Part shown: positions 1-7,094 of the stretch, piece after piece
Numbering within the stretch: the stretch's first letter is position 1
Layout of the letters: each line of letters begins with the position of its first letter
Assembly: GCA_910577225.1 (NCBI GenBank)
Contig: CAJTMV010000042.1
Coordinates: 1 to 34,555, forward strand
Length of the DNA stretch: 34,555 nucleotides
Direction: 5' to 3'
From: an uncultured Eubacterium sp.
Lineage (GTDB): Bacteria > Bacillota > Clostridia > Lachnospirales > Lachnospiraceae
Position numbers and translations under genes: made by a program
The notes under the pieces: model-generated
Database searches by the model: none
What the model was told of the DNA's origin: nothing
The model's input: only the letters and a program-made list of their open reading frames with translations

Positions 1-2
1 GA

Positions 3-71
3 GAGCAGATCAGGGAGGCCGTGATGAGGCAGTATGGTCTGACGGAGTTGGAAACCACGCCGTATCTGTAA
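3..71 (+). pseudogene. C-terminal end of an Rpn/PD-(D/E)XK nuclease-like protein (cut by window edge)
   Basis: Only the last 22 codons are in the window, ending in TAA at 69-71. They read EQIREAVMRQYGLTELETTP and two more residues. The same peptide recurs as the end of the next fragment. A helical tail of this kind (charged helix, then a Tyr-x-Leu-Thr stretch) is common at the C-terminus of Rpn-type recombination-promoting nucleases and transposase-like PD-(D/E)XK proteins of Lachnospiraceae. The nuclease core lies outside the window, so I cannot say whether the gene is intact. The family call is inferred from the tail alone. Confidence 0.45.
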
Positions 72-244
72 AACGGTGATGAAACAGGAAACAGGCGGCG
101 GATATGCGGAGAAGGCACGGGGCGCGGACAGGGTGTTCCGTGGAAAGGAAAGGACAGAGGAAGGGGGAGAAGGATATGGGACCGGCACTGATGGAGATCA
201 TGGAACCGGAACTGCGCCAGGCGGAGGACCGGGGCAGGGAGGCA

Positions 245-292
245 GGCATGCGTGAAGGCATGCGTGAGGGTATGCGCGAGGGGATACGCGGA
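245..292 (+). repeat. 12-bp tandem repeat, four units, in frame
   Basis: Four 12-bp units of the form GGcATGCGtGAg (245-256, 257-268, 269-280, 281-292) encode G-M-R-E, G-M-R-E, G-M-R-E and G-I-R-G. The unit is a whole number of codons, so copy number can change without breaking the frame. Confidence 0.75.
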
Positions 293-326
293 ACGGTAAA
301 CGTGCTGCGCGGACTCGGACTGGAAA

Positions 327-381
327 GAGAGCAGATCAGGGAGGCCGTGATGAGGCAGTATGGTCTGACGGAGTTGGAAAC
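327..381 (+). repeat. 55-bp perfect direct repeat of window bases 1-55
   Basis: Bases 327-381 are identical to bases 1-55; beyond that the two copies diverge apart from scattered matches. Both lie at the 3' end of the nuclease-tail reading frames. The first copy may extend to the left of the window. Confidence 0.9.
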
Positions 382-397
382 AACCATGTATTTATAA

Positions 398-697
398 ACG
401 CTGTTAAATACCGTCATGTTTAAAATTCAGCGATATTTTGTAATTGCCCGGGCAGGTCTGTACATTCACTGCTCAGACCATATGAAACTGTAGCCGTTTC
501 AGGTATCCGGCTTATCGCGCAGCGATTTCTGGCGGATGGATACGTAATCGTTCCATGGGTGATAGGAATAAGGACGATATTTTTTGCGATTCGAAAAAAA
601 GACTTGGAAAACCGGAACAGATGGGTTATAATTGGTCTTGAATAAAGAATCGAATACTTCTGGTTTAGGCAGAAGAAAAAAAGGATGGGATACAGAT
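398..697. other. Gene-free stretch carrying the promoter of the SEC-C gene
   Basis: I see no supported gene in these 300 bases. The only clear signal is the promoter at 604-632. The reading frame of the next gene can be extended back to a TTG at 632, but that codon overlaps the -10 box, so it cannot be the start. Confidence 0.6.
604..632 (+). promoter_or_regulatory. Sigma-A-type promoter of the SEC-C gene
   Basis: TTGGAA at 604-609, a 17-bp spacer and a perfect TATAAT at 627-632. Transcription would start near 639, leaving a leader of about 60 nt before the ATG at 698. Confidence 0.75.
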
Positions 698-1207
698 ATG
701 GCGTTATTAGAAGAATGGAAAAAAATTGTTTATAACGAGAAAGCGAATAGAGGGGAGCTTCAAAAACTCTGGGACAGATATTTCAGGCTGGAACAGGGTG
801 TCTATGAAAAGCTGCTTGTTAATCCGGATGAAGAAGTAAAAGGAACCGTCAAAGAACTGGCAGAAAAATATGATCTGACAATTCTTGAGATGACCGGATT
901 TTTGGACGGCATTAACGACAGCCTGAAAGAACCAAATCCAATTGAAACGATGGAAGAAGACACTGTCGTTAGTCTGGCGTTTGACAAAGTAAAGCTATAC
1001 AAAAATATGGTAGACGCAAAGGCAGACTGGCTCTATGAGCTTCCAATGTGGGACGAAATATTCGATCCGGAGACAAAAAAAGCACTGTTTCTGGAGCAGA
1101 AAAAATCCGGTACCGTTATTGTCGGTAAGAAGATCGGGCGAAATGAACCGTGTCCATGCGGCAGCGGCAAAAAATATAAATACTGCTGTATGAATAAAAA
1201 TAAATAA
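698..1207 (+). CDS. SEC-C metal-binding domain protein
   Basis: A 169-residue soluble protein whose C-terminus carries the SEC-C zinc motif CPCGSGKKYKYCC (C-x-C-x8-C-C), preceded by the usual 'GRNEP'. SEC-C is the zinc finger at the end of SecA that contacts SecB and ribosomes; in small proteins like this one it is an accessory metal-binding module with no assigned role. The N-terminal ~140 residues are acidic and mostly helical, with no recognised domain. The ATG at 698 was chosen because it has AAAGGATGGGA about 8 nt upstream and lies downstream of the promoter at 604-632. The gene looks monocistronic, with its own promoter and a hairpin terminator at 1221. The motif call is firm; the function is unknown. 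Confidence 0.85.
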   Translation: MALLEEWKKIVYNEKANRGELQKLWDRYFRLEQGVYEKLLVNPDEEVKGTVKELAEKYDLTILEMTGFLDGINDSLKEPNPIETMEEDTVVSLAFDKVKLYKNMVDAKADWLYELPMWDEIFDPETKKALFLEQKKSGTVIVGKKIGRNEPCPCGSGKKYKYCCMNKNK

Positions 1208-1220
1208 ACTGCTTTCACGG

Positions 1221-1268
1221 TCTCCGGTGAGCTATGGGTGATCATAGATTCATCGGAGATTTTAATTT
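1221..1268 (+). terminator. Hairpin terminator after the SEC-C gene
   Basis: TCTCCGGTGA (1221-1230) pairs with TCATCGGAGA (1250-1259) with one G-U pair, and an inner CTATG/CATAG extends the stem. TTTTAATTTT follows directly. Confidence 0.8.
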
Positions 1269-1275
1269 TCAGTAT

Positions 1276-1304
1276 TTGATCAATATGAAAAGTAATTATA
1301 TAAA
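1276..1304 (+). promoter_or_regulatory. Promoter of the glyoxalase-fold gene
   Basis: TTGATC (1276-1281), a 17-bp spacer and TATAAA (1299-1304) in very AT-rich DNA, about 42 bases before the start codon. Confidence 0.55.
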
Positions 1305-1345
1305 AATTAATTTGTAAAATAATATTTTGTAAGGAGGATATAATT

Positions 1346-1714
1346 ATGAATTTTAAAATGATTCATGAAAACTACAACGTTTTTGATTTGCAAAAATCAC
1401 TTGATTTTTATGAGAAGGCGCTCGGCCTTAAGGAAACGCGCAGAAAAGAAGCGCAGGATGGTTCCTTTATTATCGTTTATGTAGCTGGCGAACAGTCGGA
1501 TTTCGAGCTGGAACTGACCTGGATGCGGGATATGGACCGGCCGTATAATCTGGGAGACTGCGAGTTTCACCTGGCGTTTCAGACCGACGATTATGAAGCG
1601 GCTCATAAACGGCACGAAGAAATGGGATGCATCTGTTATGAAAATCCGCAGATGGGAATTTATTTTATACAGGATCCGGACGGATACTGGCTTGAAATTG
1701 TGCCATGCAGCTGA
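1346..1714 (+). CDS. gloA: VOC-family protein, lactoylglutathione lyase-like (glyoxalase I)
   Basis: A 122-residue vicinal-oxygen-chelate protein with two beta-alpha-beta-beta-beta modules. Glyoxalase I isomerises the hemithioacetal of methylglyoxal with a thiol to an S-lactoyl thioester. The four metal-ligand positions of bacterial glyoxalase I are present: His7, Glu56, His75 and Glu117 (in YWLEIVP near the end). The motif IQDPDGYWLEI is typical. The start has AAGGAGG at 1331-1337. The length is slightly below the ~135 of E. coli GloA. Many anaerobic Firmicutes lack glutathione, so the true thiol substrate is uncertain, and a related VOC activity cannot be excluded. The gene stands alone between its own promoter and the chemoreceptor gene. 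Confidence 0.8.
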   Translation: MNFKMIHENYNVFDLQKSLDFYEKALGLKETRRKEAQDGSFIIVYVAGEQSDFELELTWMRDMDRPYNLGDCEFHLAFQTDDYEAAHKRHEEMGCICYENPQMGIYFIQDPDGYWLEIVPCS

Positions 1715-1831
1715 TTTAACAGTTGCACTGCAAACGGAAAAGATATAAAATAAAAATATAAAAGGCATATACCCTGCATGGGTGTTGCGCGTCAGAACCA
1801 GCTTTTGTTCTCAAAGCTCAAATTAAGAAAT

Positions 1832-1837
1832 TATAAT
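1832..1837 (+). promoter_or_regulatory. Possible -10 box of the chemoreceptor gene
   Basis: A perfect TATAAT lies 27 bases before the ATG at 1864. No convincing -35 is visible (TTCTCA with an 18-bp spacer is the best), so the promoter call is weak. Confidence 0.35.
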
Positions 1838-1863
1838 TAAAGAATGAAAAGAGGAGGTGTATT

Positions 1864-3906
1864 ATGAAAAAGTTAAAAGAAGGTGAGATGCATCCCAAAA
1901 AGAGAATTGCCGACGAAATATTAAAGCAGATTGGAAAAAGTGTTTTGCTTGTGTTTGTAGTCGTGGCAGTCGTTGCAATTTTTATGATGCGTTCCGCCGT
2001 AGTTTCTTCACAAAAACAGGATCTGACGCTGGAATCCGAAGCCGCATTACACGAACTGTCCGGTTTTTTTGGGACATATTCAAAAGTTGCGCAGCAGCTG
2101 GCAGTGAATCCCGAGATTCGGACTTTATTAGCAGAGACAAAACAGGGAAACAGTATTCTGGAGCATGAAAAGATGGATACTGTGCGCACATATCTGCAGA
2201 ATGTGGTGCAGACGGATCCGGATAATTTTCTGGCAGCCTGGATCGCTGATAAGGATACAAGCACAGTAACGCAATCGGATAATTATACTTCTGATGAAAA
2301 CTGGATTTTTACAGAACGTGTCTGGTATTCTCAGGTGGAAACCGGAAAAACGGCGCTGACAGAGCCTTATCAGGACCCAAGTACCGGAAGCGTCATTGTC
2401 AGCGCGGTATCTCCGGTATATGATGAAACGGATAATAGTCTGATCGGAGTGGCGGGCGTAGATATCTCTTTGGATCGGATGACAGATGTAATGAGCCACT
2501 ATAAAATAGGCGAAAACGGATATATATCTTTGCTTTCTTCAGAAGGAAAGATGGTTTATCACCCACAATCCGATCTGCTGGAAAAGAATATTTCAGAGCT
2601 GGATGTTTCCAAAAATCTCGCAGATGCTTTGGAAGCAGGGAAAGAAAAATTTCTGAAATATAAGATTAACGGCGAGACAAAGTATGGCGTTGTGGCGTTT
2701 AGCGATAGTATCGGCTATACGGTAGTCAGTACGATGTCATTCGCAGAGTTTTATTCGACTGTTTTTCTAATGATCATCGCGCTGCTCGTAATTTTTATTC
2801 TGGGGATACTTCTGATCATATTTAGTATCCGAAGAAGCGCGTCAAATCTGACAAGGCCGATTTTGGAGCTGAATCATACGGCGCAGCAGCTGGCAGCCGG
2901 TGATCTGGATGTAGAGCTGCATATTTCGGCAGAGGATGAGATTGGAGAACTTGGATACTCGATCGGAGAAACGGTCAATCGTCTGAAAGAATATATCGTA
3001 TACATAGACGAAATGGCGGAAGTACTGGCACAATTGGCCGATGGGAAATTAAATATAGAGTTAAAAAATGATTACCTTGGCGAATTTCAAAAATTAAAAG
3101 TTGCCTTACTTAATATCTCAGATTCAATGAGCGAAGTGATGGAACACATTCTTACAAGTGCCGGCGAAGTATCCTCCGGCGCGGCGGAACTTGCGAATGC
3201 TTCACAGACTCTCGCAGAAGGAGCGGGCGCTCAGGCTGCTGCGGTGGAAGAGCTTGTGGCAAATACCATCTCTGTGGAAGAGCAGGTGAAACAAAATCAG
3301 AAAGATGCAGAGGTGTCTGCAAAAGAGACAGAACGGGTTACAACGATGATGGAGCAAAACCAGGATAAAATGTCCAGGATGATGGAGGCCGTAAGCAAGA
3401 TTCATGAAACTTCCAGACAGGTAGTCGGTATTATCCAGACCATCGAAGAGATTGCGGACCAGACGAATCTGCTTTCGCTGAACGCGTCGATTGAAGCGGC
3501 ACGGGCTGGCGAAGCAGGCAAGGGATTTGCGGTCGTGGCCGATGAGATCGGTAAGCTGGCAATGGAAAGTTCCAAAGCGGCAAACATGACAAGAGATCTG
3601 ATCGGAGTATCGATGGAAGAAATAGACCGTGGCAGCGCTATTGCAAAAGGCGTGATGACTTCTTTGGAAGAATCGGTACAGGCAGTGGACAATATTAACG
3701 GGATGATTCGAAAGACAGCCGAAAACGCAGCGACACAGGCGACGAATATGGATCAGATCCGAATGGGAATAGAGGAGATTGCCCGCGGCGTACAGGATAA
3801 TTCCGCAGCCGCGCAGGAAACGTCTGCGACATCTGAGCAGCTGGCTTCGCAGGCAGTTGTGCTAAACGAGCTTGTACAGCGTTTTGAATTGAAGCACGAC
3901 GCTTAA
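1864..3906 (+). CDS. Methyl-accepting chemotaxis protein, double-Cache sensor
   Basis: A 680-residue transmembrane chemoreceptor. Order: short basic N-terminus, TM1 (about 25-43), extracellular double-Cache ligand domain (about 50-290), TM2 (about 300-321), a HAMP region (about 322-375) followed by a second HAMP-like stretch (about 376-425), then the cytoplasmic coiled-coil signalling domain to the end. The hairpin tip that binds CheW/CheA is unmistakable around residues 530-565 (IADQTNLLSLNASIEAARAG). There is no C-terminal CheR-docking pentapeptide. The start has GAGGAGGTG just upstream. No che genes are nearby, so this is a stand-alone receptor feeding a chemotaxis system elsewhere. Double-Cache domains often bind amino acids or other small metabolites, but the ligand cannot be read here. 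Confidence 0.93.
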   Translation: MKKLKEGEMHPKKRIADEILKQIGKSVLLVFVVVAVVAIFMMRSAVVSSQKQDLTLESEAALHELSGFFGTYSKVAQQLAVNPEIRTLLAETKQGNSILEHEKMDTVRTYLQNVVQTDPDNFLAAWIADKDTSTVTQSDNYTSDENWIFTERVWYSQVETGKTALTEPYQDPSTGSVIVSAVSPVYDETDNSLIGVAGVDISLDRMTDVMSHYKIGENGYISLLSSEGKMVYHPQSDLLEKNISELDVSKNLADALEAGKEKFLKYKINGETKYGVVAFSDSIGYTVVSTMSFAEFYSTVFLMIIALLVIFILGILLIIFSIRRSASNLTRPILELNHTAQQLAAGDLDVELHISAEDEIGELGYSIGETVNRLKEYIVYIDEMAEVLAQLADGKLNIELKNDYLGEFQKLKVALLNISDSMSEVMEHILTSAGEVSSGAAELANASQTLAEGAGAQAAAVEELVANTISVEEQVKQNQKDAEVSAKETERVTTMMEQNQDKMSRMMEAVSKIHETSRQVVGIIQTIEEIADQTNLLSLNASIEAARAGEAGKGFAVVADEIGKLAMESSKAANMTRDLIGVSMEEIDRGSAIAKGVMTSLEESVQAVDNINGMIRKTAENAATQATNMDQIRMGIEEIARGVQDNSAAAQETSATSEQLASQAVVLNELVQRFELKHDA

Positions 3907-3925
3907 CGTCTGTTTTTAATCGCAG

Positions 3926-4063
3926 ATGTCTGTCGATGATAAAATTCAGAAATACAAATGTAAAGTGAATAAAGCAGGAAAAACAGGCAAGGCAATAAAA
4001 GCAGGCAGGGCAATAGAAACAGATAAAGTAACAGAAACAGGTAAAACATATAGAAATAAGTAA
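3926..4063 (+). pseudogene. Possible remnant reading frame entering the repeat array
   Basis: ATG at 3926 opens a 45-codon frame (MSVDDKIQKYKCKVNKAGKT...) that runs into the repeat array and stops at 4061-4063. Removing one base near 4048-4051 would join it to the frame that stays open through the remaining units to TAA at 4224-4226, giving a 99-residue product dominated by TETGKT/IEISKV hexapeptides. No ribosome binding site is visible before 3926, and differences between units are mostly amino-acid changing. Non-coding repeat DNA is the more likely reading. Confidence 0.2.
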
Positions 4064-4240
4064 AGTAACAGAAAAAGGCAAAACAATAGAAATAAGTAAA
4101 GTAACAGAAACAGGCAAGGCAATAGAAACAGATAAAGTAACAGAAACAGGTAAAACAATAGAAGTAAGTAAAGTAACAGAAACAGGTAAAACAATAGAAA
4201 TAAGTAAAGTAATACAAAATAAGTAAAGTAATACAAAGTA
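3971..4240. repeat. Purine-rich tandem-repeat array, 36-bp units built of two 18-bp halves
   Basis: This fills most of the 408-bp gap between the chemoreceptor gene and the small membrane protein gene. The unit is ACAGAAACAGGTAAAACA followed by ATAGAAATAAGTAAAGTA; the halves are themselves related (x-AGAAAxA-G-xAAAxxA). Unit starts fall at 4031, 4068, 4104, 4140 and 4176, so the period is exactly 36 except for one extra base in the 4031 unit. Edge copies degrade on both sides. There are no unique spacers between units, so it is not a CRISPR array. The last pieces of this pattern recur in the thrS leader (4523-4551) and before the small gene (4279-4294). Confidence 0.85.
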
Positions 4241-4314
4241 AGAAAAGAAAATATAAATAACGAAACGCAAATAATTTAACAGGAGAAACATAAAATAAAA
4301 AGGGAAAGAAGGAA

Positions 4315-4524
4315 ATGAATATGAAAAAAATAAATTTATTCTGGGAATCTTTGGATGACGTTACAACCGTATCAAAACGCGAACTGTTTTTAGGACTTGT
4401 ATGCTGCGCGCTTGCAGGTTTTGTTCTGGGAACGATTTTCAGCCCAAAGAAAATGACGATTATTGGGAGCAATAATGGAAACGGCCGTTGGGATGCGGAC
4501 GAGGACGAACAGTCAGAAAATTAA
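4315..4524 (+). CDS. Small single-pass membrane protein of unknown function
   Basis: A 69-residue protein, or 67 if the second ATG at 4321 is used; GAAGG at 4308-4312 is better placed for 4321 and AGGG at 4301-4304 for 4315. Residues about 25-43 form one hydrophobic helix (FLGLVCCALAGFVLGTIF), followed by a basic patch and an acidic, Asn/Asp-rich tail. The N-terminal ~20 residues are likely cytoplasmic. It is separated from thrS by 27 bases and may be co-transcribed with it. I do not recognise the family. Small membrane proteins of this shape often have scaffold or stress roles, but no function can be assigned. Confidence 0.6.
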   Translation: MNMKKINLFWESLDDVTTVSKRELFLGLVCCALAGFVLGTIFSPKKMTIIGSNNGNGRWDADEDEQSEN

Positions 4525-4551
4525 CAGAAACAGACAGGAGAAACAGATAAA
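4523..4551 (+). promoter_or_regulatory. thrS ribosome-binding leader resembling an array unit
   Basis: AACAGAAACAG (4523-4533) and GAAACAGATAAA (4540-4551) flank the AGGAG ribosome binding site (4536-4540). Both pieces occur in the same order in the array unit at 4103-4136, only a few bases further apart. Confidence 0.6.
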
Positions 4552-6519
4552 ATGCAGATTAAATTAAAAGACGGTTCAATAAGAGAGTATAACGAGACAA
4601 AGACCGTATATGAGGTTGCAAAGGATATCAGCGACGGACTTGCGCGCGTAGCCTGTGCCGGTGAGCTGAATGGTAAGATCGTAGATTTAAGGACAGAAAT
4701 TTCAAATGACTGTGAATTAAATATTGTTACAGTCAATGAAAAGGAAGGCTTAAAAGTCGTACGTCATACGGCTTCGCATATTATGGCAGAAGCGGTGAAA
4801 AGACTGTTTCCAGATGCAAAGGTTGCGATTGGACCGGCAATCGAGGACGGTTTTTATTATGATTTTGATCATACTCCGTTTTCCAGGGAGGATTTGGACC
4901 GCATAGAAGCTGAAATGAAAAAAATCATCAGGGAAGGTCACGAGATTACGCGATTTACGATGCCAAGAGAGGAAGCCATTCAGTATATGCGTGATCGTCA
5001 GGAACCATATAAGGTGGAGCTGATCGAAGATCTGGAAGAAGGGGCCGAGATTTCTTTTTACGATCAGGGCGGTTTCGTAGATTTGTGTGCCGGACCGCAT
5101 CTTATGTCAACAAAAGGCATCAAGGCATACAAACTGATCTCTTCTTCGATGGCTTACTGGAGGGGAGACGAGCATAAGGCGCAGCTTCAGAGAATTTATG
5201 CGACAGCCTTTCATAAAAAAGAAGATCTTGCCGCCTATCTGGAGCATCTGGAGGATATTAAAAAACGCGATCACAATAAGCTGGGGCGTGAAATGGATCT
5301 GTTTACAACAGTAGACGTTATTGGACAGGGATTGCCGCTGTTTACACCAAAAGGCACAAAAATGATTATGAAGCTGCAGCGCTGGATTGAAGATCTGGAA
5401 GATAACGAATGGGGATATGTGCGTACCAGAACGCCTTTGATGGCAAAAAGCGATTTGTATAAAATATCCGGACACTGGGGGCACTATAAAGAGGGGATGT
5501 TTGTTCTTGGAGATGAAGAGAAAGACAAAGAAGTATTTGCCCTGCGCCCAATGACTTGTCCGTTTCAGTATTATGTATACAAAAATACGCAAAAATCTTA
5601 TCGTGATCTGCCGTACCGCATGGGCGAGACTTCCACGCTGTTTCGTTCCGAAGATTCCGGAGAAATGCATGGATTAACGCGTGTCCGGCAGTTTACGATT
5701 TCGGAAGGGCATCTGGTCATCCGCCCGGATCAGACAGAAGACGAGCTGAAAGGATGTCTGGAGCTGGCATATTATACGCTGACCACGCTTGGTCTGCAGG
5801 AAGACGTTACGTACCGGCTGTCCAAGTGGGATCCGCAGAATAAGGAAAAATATCTTGGGGATGCGCAGTACTGGGAATCCACGCAGGACGCACTGCGTAA
5901 AATTCTTGTGGAAAAAGAGCTCCCATTTACAGAGGCAGACGGCGAAGCTGCGTTTTACGGACCAAAGATCGATATTCAGGCCAAAAATGTATACGGCAAA
6001 GAAGATACGATGATTACCATTCAGCTGGACTGCGCCATAGCGGAAAATTTCGACATGTATTATATCGATGAAAACGGGGATAAAATCCGTCCGTATATCA
6101 TACACAGAACATCGATGGGATGCTATGAACGTACGCTGGCATGGCTGATTGAAAAATATGCCGGCAAGTTCCCGACCTGGCTTTGTCCGGAGCAGGTGCG
6201 TGTACTTCCGATTTCAGACAAATATAATGCATACGCGAAAAAGGTATGTGAGCAGTTAAGGAAAAACGGCGTCGACGCAGACATTGACAGCCGCTCTGAA
6301 AAGATAGGATTCAAGATTCGTGCAGCAAGGCTTGACAAACTTCCGTATATGCTTGTGGTTGGAAAACAGGAGGAAGAAGACGGCACAGTTTCCGTACGAA
6401 GCAGATTCGCAGGAAACGAAGGAGTAAAACCACTGGATACGTTTATCGACCAGATCTGCAAAGAAATTCGCACGAAGGAAATCCGCAGGGAACTTCCGGA
6501 AGAAGAAAAAGCCAGATAG
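4552..6519 (+). CDS. thrS: Threonyl-tRNA synthetase
   Basis: A 655-residue class II aminoacyl-tRNA synthetase that charges tRNA-Thr. Order: TGS domain (1-62), editing domain (about 65-225) with the HxxxH zinc/editing motif at His72 and His76 and the CxxxH partner at Cys179/His183, catalytic domain (about 245-545), and C-terminal anticodon-binding domain (about 548-645). The catalytic zinc ligands appear as Cys336 (RPMTCPFQ), His387 (ISEGHL) and His518 (YIIHRTS). All domains are present, so it should both charge and proofread serine mischarging. The start is ATG 4552 with AGGAG 11 nt upstream. Firmicute thrS genes are often preceded by a T-box leader; I found no T-box consensus here. No clear terminator follows the gene. 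Confidence 0.97.
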   Translation: MQIKLKDGSIREYNETKTVYEVAKDISDGLARVACAGELNGKIVDLRTEISNDCELNIVTVNEKEGLKVVRHTASHIMAEAVKRLFPDAKVAIGPAIEDGFYYDFDHTPFSREDLDRIEAEMKKIIREGHEITRFTMPREEAIQYMRDRQEPYKVELIEDLEEGAEISFYDQGGFVDLCAGPHLMSTKGIKAYKLISSSMAYWRGDEHKAQLQRIYATAFHKKEDLAAYLEHLEDIKKRDHNKLGREMDLFTTVDVIGQGLPLFTPKGTKMIMKLQRWIEDLEDNEWGYVRTRTPLMAKSDLYKISGHWGHYKEGMFVLGDEEKDKEVFALRPMTCPFQYYVYKNTQKSYRDLPYRMGETSTLFRSEDSGEMHGLTRVRQFTISEGHLVIRPDQTEDELKGCLELAYYTLTTLGLQEDVTYRLSKWDPQNKEKYLGDAQYWESTQDALRKILVEKELPFTEADGEAAFYGPKIDIQAKNVYGKEDTMITIQLDCAIAENFDMYYIDENGDKIRPYIIHRTSMGCYERTLAWLIEKYAGKFPTWLCPEQVRVLPISDKYNAYAKKVCEQLRKNGVDADIDSRSEKIGFKIRAARLDKLPYMLVVGKQEEEDGTVSVRSRFAGNEGVKPLDTFIDQICKEIRTKEIRRELPEEEKAR

Positions 6520-6677
6520 CCGCAGAATTTTACAATGAGAATAGCAGGGAACTGGAAACAGATTCCATTACAGGTATGTTTTTGCGCGGCACATATTGCG
6601 TGATTTTTTGCTAATACTATATTTGCATTTAAAAATAAAATGCAGATATGCATTTCTTTTGTAAAAGGAGGAAAATC

Positions 6678-6992
6678 ATGCCAAGATTAGATTGCAGCGT
6701 AGTAAACTGCCGATACAACAAGGATCACGGATGTGTCAGAGATAACATCAGCGTAGGCGGAGCAGGAGCAGGCAGCACAAGCGAAACCTGCTGCGACAGC
6801 TTTGAAGAGAAACGCGGAGACACATTATCCAACAGCACAAAGGAACCGTCTGTAAAAGTAAATATCCGTTGCGAGGCCAAAAAATGTGTGCATAATGACG
6901 ATTGCAGCTGCCGTGCAGACGGTATCGACGTCGGCGGTTCGAATGCCTGCAGATGCGAGCAGACAGCCTGTGGAACATTCTGCAGAAAATAA
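6678..6992 (+). CDS. DUF1540 protein, two cysteine-rich repeats
   Basis: A 104-residue soluble protein made of two DUF1540 modules (residues 1-43 and 58-104). Each has the C-x4-C-x(5-7)-C ... ISVGG/IDVGG ... C-C pattern. Cysteines are at 6, 11, 19, 38, 39 and 65, 70, 76, 78, 91, 93, 98, 102, which suggests metal binding or disulfides. DUF1540 proteins are widespread in Clostridia and of unknown function. An upstream ATG at 6648 is in frame, but the ATG at 6678 has a strong AAAGGAGG 7 nt before it, so 6678 is the start. It stands alone and is followed by a long hairpin at 7011-7047. Confidence 0.85.
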   Translation: MPRLDCSVVNCRYNKDHGCVRDNISVGGAGAGSTSETCCDSFEEKRGDTLSNSTKEPSVKVNIRCEAKKCVHNDDCSCRADGIDVGGSNACRCEQTACGTFCRK

Positions 6993-7010
6993 GCGCCGAT
7001 AGCAGCCGGC

Positions 7011-7047
7011 GTAACAGTTCAGATGTCTGCAGCGTCTGAACTGTTAC
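7011..7047 (+). terminator. Strong hairpin after the DUF1540 gene
   Basis: GTAACAGTTCAGA (7011-7023) pairs perfectly with TCTGAACTGTTAC (7035-7047) around an 11-nt loop. A run of Ts does not follow at once, so termination may be partial. The ATG at 7023 lies inside this stem. Confidence 0.6.
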
Positions 7048-7094
7048 AACTGCCGGTATCAGATTTTAAAATGAGAATGAGGGGGCATTTTCGA

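Larger units (their letters stand above)
176..397 (+). pseudogene. Truncated second copy of an Rpn-type nuclease tail
   Basis: The frame is open from 104, but the ATG at 176 has a purine-rich ribosome binding site (GGGGGAGAAGGA) just upstream and is the likelier start, giving 73 residues. The product is a charged helix with a repeated G-M-R-E motif (codons at 245-292), then a helical tail ending in YGLTELETTMYL. Rpn-family proteins typically end with such an EG-rich linker and tail, while the catalytic PD-(D/E)XK domain is missing here. It follows another copy of the same tail, so I read it as a remnant left by local duplication or deletion. It may still be translated as a small protein; nothing in the sequence proves a function. 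Confidence 0.45.

Noticed and set aside
1715..1863. Riboswitch (for example cyclic di-GMP) before the chemoreceptor
   Set aside because: No conserved aptamer core is visible; only short weak hairpins.
3971..4240. CRISPR array
   Set aside because: Units follow each other without unique spacers, are too simple in composition, and no cas genes are present.
3695..4472. Overlapping minus-strand frames (3695-4291, 3903-4472, 3946-4236) rich in Phe, Tyr, Leu and Cys
   Set aside because: All three minus frames are open because the array's + strand lacks TTA, CTA and TCA. They have no ribosome binding site and cross the chemoreceptor end.
7023..7094. Upstream start of the phospholipase-like gene at ATG 7023
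   Set aside because: The ATG is in the stem of the preceding hairpin; TTG 7095 has a good ribosome binding site.
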